From the NCBI RefSeq assembly GCF_035784015.1, contig NZ_JALKOW010000001.1: a DNA stretch of 64,000 bases, one strand, 5' to 3'. The DNA is from Comamonas sp009360615 (lineage in GTDB: Bacteria; Pseudomonadota; Gammaproteobacteria; Burkholderiales; Burkholderiaceae_C). The stretch's first letter is position 1; every line of letters begins with the position of its first letter. A program made the position numbers and the translations under genes. Below are positions 52,027 to 61,107 of this stretch, one piece after another. Below the pieces are notes generated by a model. That model was not told the DNA's origin. It worked only from the letters and a program-made list of their open reading frames with translations, and searched no databases.

Positions 52027-53250
52027 CTAGGCGACCTCTGAGGGAAGCGCCTGACGGCGTTGCTCGTTGAGAAGCAGCAAGGCGAAGTCGCTGGACTTCA
52101 GCGCCGACGAAATGAGAAAACCCTGCGCGCAGTCGCAACCGATGCGGCGCAGGAACTCGAGTTCGTCGAAGGTCTCGACGCCTTCGGCGGTCACGGTCAG
52201 GCCAAGCTGCTTGCCCAGCTGGACGGCAGAGGTCAGCGCGGCGCCGCGGGCCGCATCATCGGTGGCGCCGGTCACGAATGCGCGATCGATCTTGAGCTCC
52301 GTGAACGGCATCGAGATCAGGTTGTACATGGAGCTGTATCCTTTGCCGAAATCATCCTGGGCGAGGCCAAAGCCTTTCAGTCTCAAGCGACTCGCGCCCA
52401 TATAGTAGTGCTCTGGTGCTGCGGTTGTCTCGTCTTCCAGCAACTCAAAGTTGATGTTGCCGGTAGGCACTTCCCATTCATGGGCAATCCGCTCCAGCTC
52501 GTCGGGCAGGTTCTGGTTCTCGAGCAGAGGAGCCGGAAGGTTGACAGAAACGGGAATGGTGTAGCCCAGGTCGCGCCAGGCCCGATGCGCCTCCAGTGCA
52601 TCCTCGAGCATGCTCAGCAGCAACTGGTGCTCGCGCTTGAAATGGTGGATGGCGGCCAGAAACGAGCCGGGAAGAATGAATCCATGCTCGGGATGATCCC
52701 AGCGAGCGAGTGCTTCGGCGCCCACGATCTCGCCGGTGCGCAGTGCCTTCTTGGGCTGAAACCATGCATGGATCTTGTGCGTGTTCAGCGCGGACTCTAT
52801 GGCCCACTTGTCGAACACCACGGGGGGCGTGAAGCGCACGTCCGGGTAGGGCAGATCCGTTGCGACCTTGCGGCGCAGCTTGTTGATGATGGTCTGTGCA
52901 TCGTCGGGGGCAAACGGTTTGGAGAAGGCATCCAGCACGAACAGTCCGACCTCCTTGGCCATCAGGCTGACGCTGTTCATGATGCGGCGCGAGCATGAGC
53001 TGCAGATCGCCAGCATGGGTGTCAGGTTCTCGCTTGCCAGCCGGCTGATGAACTGCACGCCATCCATGTCCGGCATTCGGATGTCCATGATCACGATGTC
53101 AAAGTGCTCCGCATGCATCAGCTTCAGGGCCTGTGCGCCGGTTTGCACGGCCTCCACGTGAACGAATCCGGCATCTGCGAAGACGGAGCAGATGCGCGCA
53201 CAGGAAAACTCATGGTCGTCCAGGACAAGGATTCTGTATTTGAATGGCAT
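52027..53250 (-). CDS. REC-EAL cyclic-di-GMP phosphodiesterase (PvrR/RocR-like)
   Basis: A 407-residue response regulator with an N-terminal receiver (ILVLDDHEFSCARI, Asp56 in IVIMDIRMPDMDG, Lys111) and an EAL domain from about residue 150. The active-site motif is GAEALARWDH (Glu179). Asn237 (SVNLPAP), Asp299/Asp300 (QDDFGKGYSS), Lys320 (ELKIDR), Glu356 (TAEGVET) and Gln376 (DCAQGF) are all present, so the domain looks catalytic. The ELTE motif is changed to ELLEDE, a small deviation. It should hydrolyse c-di-GMP when phosphorylated. It lies between two hybrid kinases, as in Pseudomonas pvrSR/rcsCB. Confidence 0.93.
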   Translation of the reverse strand: MPFKYRILVLDDHEFSCARICSVFADAGFVHVEAVQTGAQALKLMHAEHFDIVIMDIRMPDMDGVQFISRLASENLTPMLAICSSCSRRIMNSVSLMAKEVGLFVLDAFSKPFAPDDAQTIINKLRRKVATDLPYPDVRFTPPVVFDKWAIESALNTHKIHAWFQPKKALRTGEIVGAEALARWDHPEHGFILPGSFLAAIHHFKREHQLLLSMLEDALEAHRAWRDLGYTIPVSVNLPAPLLENQNLPDELERIAHEWEVPTGNINFELLEDETTAAPEHYYMGASRLRLKGFGLAQDDFGKGYSSMYNLISMPFTELKIDRAFVTGATDDAARGAALTSAVQLGKQLGLTVTAEGVETFDELEFLRRIGCDCAQGFLISSALKSSDFALLLLNEQRRQALPSEVA

Positions 53251-53255
53251 GATGA

Positions 53256-56084
53256 TTAGCTCCCCTCGGCTTTGATCGAGTTCAGGATTTTTCGAAGTTG
53301 GTCAATCGCAAGCGGCTTGATCAGCAACACGTCGATGCCGGATGTCTGGCCGCGCCGCTGTTCCTCGGGAAACGCATTGGCGGTCAGACCGAGGATCGGG
53401 CGTGCATAGCCGTGTTCCCGCAGCGCAAAGGCCATCTCGTAGCCGTTCAGCACCGGCATGTGCAGATCGGTCAGGATGGCGTCGAAATCCTGAATGTCGG
53501 GACGGCTCAGGGCCATCTGCCCGTTCGCTGCAACCGCTACCGTGCAGCCGAGGTGCTGCAGCTGTTCGCGCAGTATCAACTGGCTGATCGGGTTGTCTTC
53601 CACGACGAGGAGGTGCATGTTGAGCGGCTCCGGCTCCGCCTTTCCGGTGGCCTTGTCCAGGCGCCTGCCTTCCTGCATTCCCTGTATCGAGCGGGCCAGA
53701 CTCATGATCCCGTGGGCACAGGTCAGCAAGGTATTGCGATCCGCCGCGATGCCTGGCCGGGCACCGGGGGGATGCATGACGATGCGTCGGTGCTGCCCTT
53801 GTGCAAGAGGCATGGCCCAGGGCCATGTTTCGATCAGCAAGGTCTGTCTGTCCGAGGATGATGGATGGTCGCGGTAGGGCACCGCCATCGCACCCCAATG
53901 CCGCAGCCAGTTGCACAGATTTCTCACCACCTCCGGTATGGCTCCGCGCACAAGGATCTTGTCGGGAGACAGACTGGGCACATAGGCTGGCGTCGAATCC
54001 GCGGCAATCGGCAGCGTCACTTTGAACGTGATGCGCGTGCCGATACCCAGTTCGCTGGTGGCGGTCAGCTCTCCGCCCATCATCTGGGAAAGACGCGAGC
54101 AGATGGACAAGCCCAGGCCCGTGCCCTGGATGTGCTGGCCCGGGTCGGAGTCGGTGCGGAAATAGGGCTGGAACAGCTGCGGAAGGTGCTCGGAGGCGAT
54201 GCCGATGCCGGTGTCGGCGACCTCGAACTCCAGTTGCACATGGAGCTCGTCGATGGGCATGGAGCGCAGTCGCAGCACGATATGGCCGCTCGGCGTGAAC
54301 TTGATGGCGTTGCTGACCAGGTTGTCCAGCACCTGGCGCAGCCGTGTGATGTCGCCGAGAACCTGCAACGGCGTATCGACCGAGGCCGTGGAATACAGCC
54401 TGAGGTTCTTGCGCTCCGCGCGCACGCAAAAGGTGTCGATCACGTTGTCCAGCATCTCCAGCAAGGCCACGGGGCGCTGTTCCAGTGTCAGGTGACCGGC
54501 CTCGATGCGCGAAAGATCGAGGGTGTCGTTCACGGTCGACAGCAGGACGCGGGACGAGTGGTGCAGCGTGTCCAGATACTGCCTCTGTTGCTCGGTGGCC
54601 TTCGTCAACGACAGCAGTTCCAGCGTGCCGAGAATTCCGTACAGCGGTGTACGCATCTCGTGGCTCATGGTCGTCAGGAACAGCGTCTTGGCCTGGTTGG
54701 CGGCTTCTGCGGCCTGCATGGCGTTGACCAGCGACATCTCGGCCTGCTTGAGCTTGGTGACGTCGTTGATGGTGCACAGCATGGCCGGCCCTCCGCAATA
54801 GGTCATCGGCGTGAGGGTGCGCTGCACCACGCGGCCATCTTCCAGTTCCAGGTCTTCGTCAACCTCGGCGGGATCGTTGGACGCGACGATATGCTTCCAG
54901 TCCCTTTCCGTTTTGAGCCAGGCATGTGCCAGCTCGTTGGACAGCAGGGGGTCGCTGTCCCCTGGGCGCAGCAGCGCAAGGCCCACAGGCGCGGTCTTGA
55001 GCAGCTTGCGGTTCAGGGCCACGCTGCTGATCAGCGCCTGAAGGTTGGACCTCGCGGGAACCAGCAGCTTGCGATGGATGAGGAAAGAGGCCAGCAGCAG
55101 GATGACCGCGAGCCCTGCACACAGAGCCAGTGCCCCGTACAGCTCGGTGGCGTTGTCCCTGGACAGCTGGCTGACGGGCACGTAGTACTTCAGGTGCCAG
55201 CCTGCATGGCCCACGGATTTGCTGAGTGCGAGGTACTTGGGAATGCTGCCTTGCCAGACGATGCCGAAGTTGTCGGTGGGCGTGATGCGCAGCGCATCAC
55301 GGCCCGTGTCGGGTGCCTGGGCGTCCCGCAGTGTCGCATGGCCCTTCGCGTCGTACAGGACATAGCTGCCCCTGGCCATGCTGGTCAAGGCCAGGGCCGA
55401 GTCGATGTCCTCGAACGTGATGCCCAGCCAGCCGCTGGTGGTGTCGGTGCCGTCGATGGGGGTGTACAGAAACAGTCTTTGTCCGTCGCCGGTGGGCGGA
55501 TTCAGCCATACGAGCGGCATATTGCCGGAGATTCCGATCCTGGGGTTCTCGCGCGATAGCGCACCCGCGATCCATTTCTGGGTTTCCGTCGAAATGAACG
55601 ACGTCGTGGAGTCGTGGTCGCTGAACACCGGCAGGGTGCTGCCGCTGCGCAAGGACGTATAGACAAGCGTAGTCTGGACGCGGCTGCAGTCATGAACATC
55701 CCGTGGAGTCATGACCAGGGCCCACTCGTAGCGGTTGTCACCCTCCGGCAGGGGGTGCACCTCGAGCTGCCTGGACAGGCCGGACAGTCCTGCTGCTCCC
55801 GGGGCATGGCGTGGATGGGGCTTGCGGATGGCGGACGCTGCCGTTGCGCGCAGCAACTGCTCGCGCTGATCGAAGAAAAGCTGTGCTCTGTAGGCCGCTG
55901 CGTTCATGTGGCGCCGGTATCCCGACACCGTTTCATTGAGCGACCAGAAGCAATACAGCAGAGCCATGGTGGAAACGCACAGCAACACCGAAGCCGCAAG
56001 CGCATACAACAAAGCCGCAGGCAGGCGCATGGCCGTCGCGGCATTCTTTGTCATAGGCTTCAGAGGCAGTCGATGCATAGGCAA
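53256..56084 (-). CDS. PvrS-like hybrid histidine kinase with REC, no Hpt
   Basis: A 942-residue hybrid kinase. Membrane helices lie near residues 20-45 and 310-335, around a large periplasmic part. His475 is in TTMSHEMRTPLYGILGTLEL, the ATPase has DNLVSNAIKFTPSGH and GTGLGLSICSRLSQMM, and the receiver holds Asp873 in LTDLHMPVLNGYEM. The protein ends soon after the receiver, so it lacks Hpt; phosphate must leave through another Hpt, probably that of the REC-Hpt protein. ATG 56084 is used; a later Met (56051) is possible. It is the first gene of the minus-strand operon and divergent from the pilin. Confidence 0.9.
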   Translation of the reverse strand: MPMHRLPLKPMTKNAATAMRLPAALLYALAASVLLCVSTMALLYCFWSLNETVSGYRRHMNAAAYRAQLFFDQREQLLRATAASAIRKPHPRHAPGAAGLSGLSRQLEVHPLPEGDNRYEWALVMTPRDVHDCSRVQTTLVYTSLRSGSTLPVFSDHDSTTSFISTETQKWIAGALSRENPRIGISGNMPLVWLNPPTGDGQRLFLYTPIDGTDTTSGWLGITFEDIDSALALTSMARGSYVLYDAKGHATLRDAQAPDTGRDALRITPTDNFGIVWQGSIPKYLALSKSVGHAGWHLKYYVPVSQLSRDNATELYGALALCAGLAVILLLASFLIHRKLLVPARSNLQALISSVALNRKLLKTAPVGLALLRPGDSDPLLSNELAHAWLKTERDWKHIVASNDPAEVDEDLELEDGRVVQRTLTPMTYCGGPAMLCTINDVTKLKQAEMSLVNAMQAAEAANQAKTLFLTTMSHEMRTPLYGILGTLELLSLTKATEQQRQYLDTLHHSSRVLLSTVNDTLDLSRIEAGHLTLEQRPVALLEMLDNVIDTFCVRAERKNLRLYSTASVDTPLQVLGDITRLRQVLDNLVSNAIKFTPSGHIVLRLRSMPIDELHVQLEFEVADTGIGIASEHLPQLFQPYFRTDSDPGQHIQGTGLGLSICSRLSQMMGGELTATSELGIGTRITFKVTLPIAADSTPAYVPSLSPDKILVRGAIPEVVRNLCNWLRHWGAMAVPYRDHPSSSDRQTLLIETWPWAMPLAQGQHRRIVMHPPGARPGIAADRNTLLTCAHGIMSLARSIQGMQEGRRLDKATGKAEPEPLNMHLLVVEDNPISQLILREQLQHLGCTVAVAANGQMALSRPDIQDFDAILTDLHMPVLNGYEMAFALREHGYARPILGLTANAFPEEQRRGQTSGIDVLLIKPLAIDQLRKILNSIKAEGS

Positions 56085-56330
56085 ATGCTATGGAGCAAGC
56101 GCCTTCCTGCGGTTCAGATGAATCTGAAACTGATGCGTAACTAAATCTGGATCAGCCCGTTCGGCTGGCGCAGGCCGTCAGCCGGCGGGCGGCAGGTGAC
56201 GCAGGCGTTTCAGCCGACGGGGCGAGGCCTGTCTACGTGGGGGGGCATGCCAGGCCGGCGGACTTCCTGTGCAATCCGTTCCTGCCTGAAAAGGGCAGCG
56301 CTGCTGTCTGGGCGACGGCAGGATCATGCA

Positions 56331-56374
<44 letters not shown>

Positions 56375-56562
56375 ACGCTGCTGCGGGCACGGCTGTCTGA
56401 GTCGGGCTTGCCCATGCAGCGTGCACGCGGATTCGCCGGCTTGGCCCCTGAGCGACGCCGGATAGCGCCTGCCTGCAGTCGCACATCCATTCCTGCCCAT
56501 TCGCTTCCATGCTTTCCCGGATTGACTTTCTTTGACAGTCGCTGGCGTTTTGAGGGTGTGTT

Positions 56563-56576
56563 TAGGAATCGTCCGA
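56563..56576 (+). promoter_or_regulatory. RcsB-box-like sequence upstream of the pilin gene
   Basis: TAGGAATCGTCCGA matches 10 of 14 positions of the remembered enteric consensus TAAGAATATTCCTA. It is about 140 bp before the pilin ATG. An RcsB-like regulator is encoded in the neighbouring operon, which makes this a natural target; unproven. Confidence 0.35.
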
Positions 56577-56612
56577 AGCCGACGATGGATACAACTTTCT
56601 AGACTTCGTTGC

Positions 56613-56634
56613 ATGTGCTAACCCTTTGGCACAT
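56613..56634. promoter_or_regulatory. Inverted repeat near the pilin gene
   Basis: ATGTGC (56613-56618) and GCACAT (56629-56634) with a 10-bp spacer, about 80 bp before the pilin ATG. A possible operator or leader hairpin. Confidence 0.3.
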
Positions 56635-56713
56635 AGCTGCGATGGTGCAGCCAAACGGGAAACCGGGGGGGGAGCGCCATCCATCACCAACCCTTACTTT
56701 ATAGAGTTTGTCA

Positions 56714-57274
56714 ATGAAAAAAGCTATTCTCAGCATCGTCGTTCTGTCTGCTCTGGGCTTCTCCGCCGCCTCGCAAGCTGCAGTGGGCGCCACCGGCATT
56801 ATCAACTTCACTGGCAAGATCAACACCGATACCTGTGTTGTGCACGGCAACGGCGCAGGCAGCCCTGGTGGATCCGTTCTGAACTTCCCCATGGGCTCGG
56901 TGTCTGTGAATGCACTGGGTACCGAAGCAAACCCCGCGACCAGCTCGGGTTCTGCCACGACTCTGCCCGTGCCCCTGAATTTCCAGCTGGAATGTGCCAG
57001 CGGCACTTCCGTTGAGCTGGCGCTGACTCCGACCGTTGTCTCGGGCAAGGGTATCGGCGTGACCGGCGGCGCTGAGGCCGTGCAGATCATGCTGATGCGA
57101 GGTTCGACCGCTCTGGACTTCTCGGCCCCGGTCACTCTGAATGCCCCGCTGTCCGGTGGTCAGGCGAACGTGGCCCTGAATGCCTACTACACCGTGGTTG
57201 AAGGAAAGGCTGTCTCCGATGTGGTGGCGGGTGATGCGAATGCGTCGGTCGCCTACGTCCTGTCCTACAACTAA
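56714..57274 (+). CDS. Type 1 fimbrial major pilin
   Basis: A 186-residue FimA-type pilin. Signal peptide MKKAILSIVVLSALGFSAAS, cleaved about after QA-A. Mature sequence begins VGATGIINFTGKINTDTCVV, with disulfide cysteines Cys41 and Cys94 and the closing strand AYVLSYN, the usual C-terminal beta-zipper motif. It polymerises by donor-strand exchange with the chaperone and usher downstream. Only a weak ribosome site precedes the ATG at 56714. A 34-bp palindrome separates it from the chaperone gene. A degraded relative lies at 18.8 kb. Confidence 0.93.
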   Translation: MKKAILSIVVLSALGFSAASQAAVGATGIINFTGKINTDTCVVHGNGAGSPGGSVLNFPMGSVSVNALGTEANPATSSGSATTLPVPLNFQLECASGTSVELALTPTVVSGKGIGVTGGAEAVQIMLMRGSTALDFSAPVTLNAPLSGGQANVALNAYYTVVEGKAVSDVVAGDANASVAYVLSYN

Positions 57275-57286
57275 AAACCAAGCCGT

Positions 57287-57320
57287 CCCCTTCTGCGGAC
57301 CGTACGGTCCGCGGAAGGGG
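57287..57320 (+). repeat. 34-bp near-perfect palindrome after the pilin gene
   Basis: Arms of 17 bp with one mismatch, centred at 57303.5 (CCCCTTC...GAAGGGG outer, GCGGACCGTACGGTCCGC inner). No T run. Such hairpins after major pilin genes often stabilise the pilin mRNA or cut read-through into downstream genes. Confidence 0.85.
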
Positions 57321-57327
57321 CGTGCAC

Positions 57328-57332
57328 GGAGG
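57328..57332 (+). promoter_or_regulatory. Ribosome site selecting a GTG start for the chaperone
   Basis: GGAGG 6 nt before the GTG at 57339. Confidence 0.6.
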
Positions 57333-57338
57333 CCTTCA

Positions 57339-58103
57339 GTGATCGTATCCCGTATTCATTCCCTCGCTCGGCGCTTGTTGCTGGCCCTGATGATCACCGG
57401 TGCTGCCGGGTTGCATGCCGAGATTTCGTTGAGCACCACCCGCGTCATTTTTGACGCCAAGGACAAAGAGGCCAGCCTGGTCGTACGCAATGGTGGTGAG
57501 CCGGTCCTGGTCCAGTCCTGGCTGGAGAGCAATACTCCCGGCGACAGCGGCGAGTTGCCGTTTGCGGTCACCCCGCCACTGGCCCGGATGCAGGCCAATG
57601 GGCAGCAACTGCTGAGAGTGCTGTACGCAGGCGGGGCCAATACCATGCCCTCGGATCGCGAGTCGGTGCTGTGGCTGAATGTTCAGGAAATTCCGCAGAA
57701 GGCTGAAACGGAAAACACCCTGCAGATTGCGATTCGCCAGCGTATCAAGCTGTTTTTCCGACCCGACGGTCTTTCGGGAACCGCGAAACAAGCGCCCTCC
57801 ACCCTGCGCTGGTCCGTCGATGCGGTAGATGGCAAAAACCTGCTGCGGGTGCACAACCCCTCGGCATTCCATGTCTCCACCGCAGGCGTCGAGCTGGTGT
57901 CCGGCTCCGAGTCGCAGCGCATCAGCGAGGCCGTCATGATTGCGCCCGGGGAGAGCAAAACCTTTGCGCTCGAGAGTGCTTCCGCTTCAGCGGTGAGCTT
58001 CACGACCATCAACGATTTTGGTGGCTCCGAACAGTATCGCGCACGTATCGGCGATTCGGGCTCGGTTCTGGCGGAAAAAGCCCCCGAGCGCAGTCAGAAG
58101 TAG
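57339..58103 (+). CDS. Periplasmic fimbrial chaperone (PapD family)
   Basis: A 254-residue PapD-like chaperone starting with GTG. Signal peptide about 1-27 (ARRLLLALMITGAAGLHA). The G1/A1 region has EISLSTTRVIFDAKDKEASL with Arg35, and RIKLFFRPDGLSG carries Lys136; these two basic residues anchor the subunit C-terminus in PapD. Two immunoglobulin-like domains are of normal length. It should fold pilin and adhesin subunits and deliver them to the usher. The start is fixed by GGAGG; an upstream reading through the pilin end is not credible. Confidence 0.92.
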   Translation: MIVSRIHSLARRLLLALMITGAAGLHAEISLSTTRVIFDAKDKEASLVVRNGGEPVLVQSWLESNTPGDSGELPFAVTPPLARMQANGQQLLRVLYAGGANTMPSDRESVLWLNVQEIPQKAETENTLQIAIRQRIKLFFRPDGLSGTAKQAPSTLRWSVDAVDGKNLLRVHNPSAFHVSTAGVELVSGSESQRISEAVMIAPGESKTFALESASASAVSFTTINDFGGSEQYRARIGDSGSVLAEKAPERSQK

Positions 58104-58180
58104 GTACTCCGCGGCCTGCCTTTCGCCTACCCCGCCACTGAGAATTCGTGAGTCTGGATCGCCCTCGGCGATCCCGGGCG

Positions 58181-58188
58181 AGGGGAGG
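58181..58188 (+). promoter_or_regulatory. Ribosome site selecting a GTG start for the usher
   Basis: AGGGGAGG 5 nt before GTG at 58194; the ATG at 58227 has no such site. Confidence 0.6.
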
Positions 58189-58193
58189 TTTGT

Positions 58194-61058
58194 GTGCGAA
58201 TTCCTCTATCCCCAAAGCGCTCGACCATGAACAAGCTCCAGTCCAAGGTTTATTTGGCGCCGTCCCGCGGCTGTCACATTTCTTTCCCGTTGAATCCTTT
58301 GTGTCAGATCCTGTTTGGCTCGCTGGGCGTGTTTCTGCCCTTCTGGGCCGACGCACAGGTCGTATCTGCCCCGGCTGCGGTGTCGGCGCCGACGGTCGCC
58401 CACGTGGCCGCGCCGCCCGCGTTTGCGACCGAAGCAGGCAGGCCAGAAGGCCGGGCGGCCTCTGCCAGTCCGGCTGGCACAGGCGTTCAAGTGGCCGCGC
58501 TGGACCATGCTGCCCTGAGCCAGGGCGTGATGAAGGGGTTCAGCACGGCATTCCTGCAGGGTCTGGGCTCCAGCGTGGACGTCAAGACCCTGCTGTCCAG
58601 CAGCGAAGTCATTGCCGGCAACTATCGTGTGGACGTCTATGTCAACACGCTGCAGTCCAGCCGTATCGATGTGCTCTTCTCGATGAATGCCAGGACCGGC
58701 GAGGTGGAGCCCTGCTTTACCAAGGACATGCTCGCCCAGTTCGGCGTGGATCTGAGCAAGATCGAGTGGGAGCAGTCTTCCAGCCAGGATCCGTCCTGCC
58801 TGCGCCTGCCCGAACTGATCGCGCAGGCCACCGCGCAATTCGATGCGGCGCGCCTGCGCCTGAACCTGAACATTCCCCAGCTCTACATAAGCCGGGCACG
58901 CCGCGGCTATGTGGAGCCCTCGCTGTGGAGCGAAGGCGTTCCCGTGGCGTTCACCAATTACAGCTTCAGCGCACGCCATGCCACAGGCTCCGGAAACTCC
59001 GGCGACCAGAGCTCCGCCAACCTCGGCCTGAATCTGGGTGTCAATCTGGGAGGCTGGCATTTCCGCAGCAACGCCTACCTCACCAGCGGCTCTGGGCAAT
59101 CGACGCAGTTCCGCAGCCAGAACACCTTTGTGCAGCACGACCTGACCGATTGGCGCAGCCAGCTCTGGATGGGCGAGACCTACTCCACGTCGCAACTGTT
59201 CGACAGCGTGCGCTTTCGCGGCATTCAGGTGGCGTCCGACGACGCCATGCTGCCGGACAGCATGCAAGGCTATGCGCCCGTCATCCGCGGAAACGCCGAG
59301 TCCAACGCGACCATCGAAGTGCGCCAGAACGGGTTCATGATCTACAGCACCAACGTGGCACCGGGTCCGTTCGAGATCTCCGACCTGGCACCTTCAGGCG
59401 CAAGCGGGAATCTGGAAATCACGGTCATCGAGGCCGACGGAAGACGGCGTGTGTCCGTTCAGGCGTTCTCGAGTCCGCCGCTGATGGTGCGTGAAGGCCG
59501 CCTGAAGTACGACGCCACGGTCGGCCAGTATCGCGACAACTACAACGGCGGCATTACGCCTGCACTCGGCAGCGCCTCTTTCCTGTATGGCCTGACCAGC
59601 AACATCACGGTGGCAGGGGGGGCGCAGGCGTCCCCGGGCTACCAGATCTTCTCGGCAGGTGCGGGTCTGAACACCACGGTCGGCGCATTCTCGCTCGACC
59701 TGGCGCATTCCCGCAGTCGTATCCAGGCAGACATGCGTTCCGGCAGCCGAATGCGCTTCATCTACCGCAAATTCATCGAGAGCACTGCGACCCATATTTC
59801 CTTCTCGGCACAGGAAAGCCTGAACGAGGGTTTTCGCAATCTGAGCAACCATGTCCAGGCCAAGGTCTGGAGCGGTGATGGGGCCCGTCAGAGCTTTCGC
59901 GCGACGACGCCCCGCTCTCAGTTGAGCATGTACCTGAGCCAGAACCTGGGTGTCGGCAACCGTTACGGCAGTCTCTACCTGAGCGCGTCCGCCGGCCGCA
60001 GCTGGGATGGCTCCAGGTCCAGCAGCGTCTCGGCGGGCTACGGTAGCACCTGGGGGCCTGCTTCCTTCAGCCTCAGCCTGACGCATTCGCGCAATGTCGC
60101 CAGCTCGCAGCTGTCGGGCGGTCGTTACAGCGACAACGGGATCTTCCTGTCCGTCACGCTCCCGCTGGGCAGGGGCGGAAGCAATGCTCCCAGCATGTAT
60201 TCCAGTGTCGGGCGTCATAAATCGGGCACCACCGCGCAAACAGGCATCACCGGCAGCCTGCCGGGCGAGCGCAATATCAGCTACTCGGTCATCGCACAGC
60301 GCGAAGCCAACCGCACCAGCTCCGCCTCCGCCTATGTGGGGGCTGCCACATCGGTGGCGCAGCTCAGCGCCGGCTATTCCTATGGCGACCGCAGGAACAC
60401 CGTATCGCTGCAGGCCAATGGCTCCATCGTCGCGCATGAGGGCGGTGTCAACTTTGGCCAGTTCGTGGGCGAAACCTTTGCGCTCGCTCAGGTCGATCCG
60501 CCGATACAGGGAGTTCGCGTGTCCAGCTACAGCGGCGTGGAAACGGGTCGCAATGGCTATGCCATCGTGCCAAACGCCATCCCGTATCGCGCCAACTGGA
60601 TTGTGATCGATGGCAAGGACTTGGGTGCCGACGTCGAGATCGAGGGCGGCATGGAGCAGGTCGTGCCGCGCCGTGGCGCGGCCGCACTGGCCACCTTCAA
60701 AAGCGAGCAGGGGCGCCGCGTTCAGTTCGAGCTCAGCCAGCCCGACGGCTCGCCCATGCCGTTTGGCGCGGTCGTGGAAGGGCCCGATGGCGCGCGGCTG
60801 GGCATTACCGATCCCCGGGGGCGCGTGCTGACCATGCTGCCGCAGGATCAGGCCCAGGGCCAATTGCGCATCACCTGGGATGAGCAGGAGTGCCGTACCT
60901 CTTACGACCTGCCGGACAAGGCCCAGGGCGAAAACTACCAGCGGATTGCGCTGGCATGCACCGAGGTCAGGCCCTTGCCGTCCTTGCCCCCCAAAAAAGG
61001 CTCCGGCATGGCCCAGGCCACCGATCCCGAACCGCAGTTGTCCCGGCAGGGGTCCTGA
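58194..61058 (+). CDS. Outer-membrane fimbrial usher
   Basis: A 954-residue usher of the FimD/PapC family. The barrel and plug carry NYSFSARHATGSG, RGIQVASDDAMLPDSMQGYA and SYGDRRNTVSLQANG; the C-terminal part has VVEGPDGARLGITDPRGRVL. It exports and polymerises pilin subunits. It starts with GTG 58194, where a strong ribosome site lies; MNKLQSK at 58227 is the alternative. Unusual: about 60 Ala/Pro-rich residues (QVVSAPAAVSAPTVAHVAAP...) separate the signal region from the canonical N-terminal domain, longer than in typical ushers. Confidence 0.9.
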   Translation: MRIPLSPKRSTMNKLQSKVYLAPSRGCHISFPLNPLCQILFGSLGVFLPFWADAQVVSAPAAVSAPTVAHVAAPPAFATEAGRPEGRAASASPAGTGVQVAALDHAALSQGVMKGFSTAFLQGLGSSVDVKTLLSSSEVIAGNYRVDVYVNTLQSSRIDVLFSMNARTGEVEPCFTKDMLAQFGVDLSKIEWEQSSSQDPSCLRLPELIAQATAQFDAARLRLNLNIPQLYISRARRGYVEPSLWSEGVPVAFTNYSFSARHATGSGNSGDQSSANLGLNLGVNLGGWHFRSNAYLTSGSGQSTQFRSQNTFVQHDLTDWRSQLWMGETYSTSQLFDSVRFRGIQVASDDAMLPDSMQGYAPVIRGNAESNATIEVRQNGFMIYSTNVAPGPFEISDLAPSGASGNLEITVIEADGRRRVSVQAFSSPPLMVREGRLKYDATVGQYRDNYNGGITPALGSASFLYGLTSNITVAGGAQASPGYQIFSAGAGLNTTVGAFSLDLAHSRSRIQADMRSGSRMRFIYRKFIESTATHISFSAQESLNEGFRNLSNHVQAKVWSGDGARQSFRATTPRSQLSMYLSQNLGVGNRYGSLYLSASAGRSWDGSRSSSVSAGYGSTWGPASFSLSLTHSRNVASSQLSGGRYSDNGIFLSVTLPLGRGGSNAPSMYSSVGRHKSGTTAQTGITGSLPGERNISYSVIAQREANRTSSASAYVGAATSVAQLSAGYSYGDRRNTVSLQANGSIVAHEGGVNFGQFVGETFALAQVDPPIQGVRVSSYSGVETGRNGYAIVPNAIPYRANWIVIDGKDLGADVEIEGGMEQVVPRRGAAALATFKSEQGRRVQFELSQPDGSPMPFGAVVEGPDGARLGITDPRGRVLTMLPQDQAQGQLRITWDEQECRTSYDLPDKAQGENYQRIALACTEVRPLPSLPPKKGSGMAQATDPEPQLSRQGS

Positions 61059-61107
61059 TCCTGCTGCTGACCGCCTGACGCATCGCACCTCCCAAGGAAT
61101 TCGATCC

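Noticed and set aside
49130..52030. 966-codon plus-strand open frame opposite the RcsC-like kinase
   Set aside because: No recognisable protein; it mirrors the GC-rich third-position pattern of the clearly conserved minus-strand kinase.
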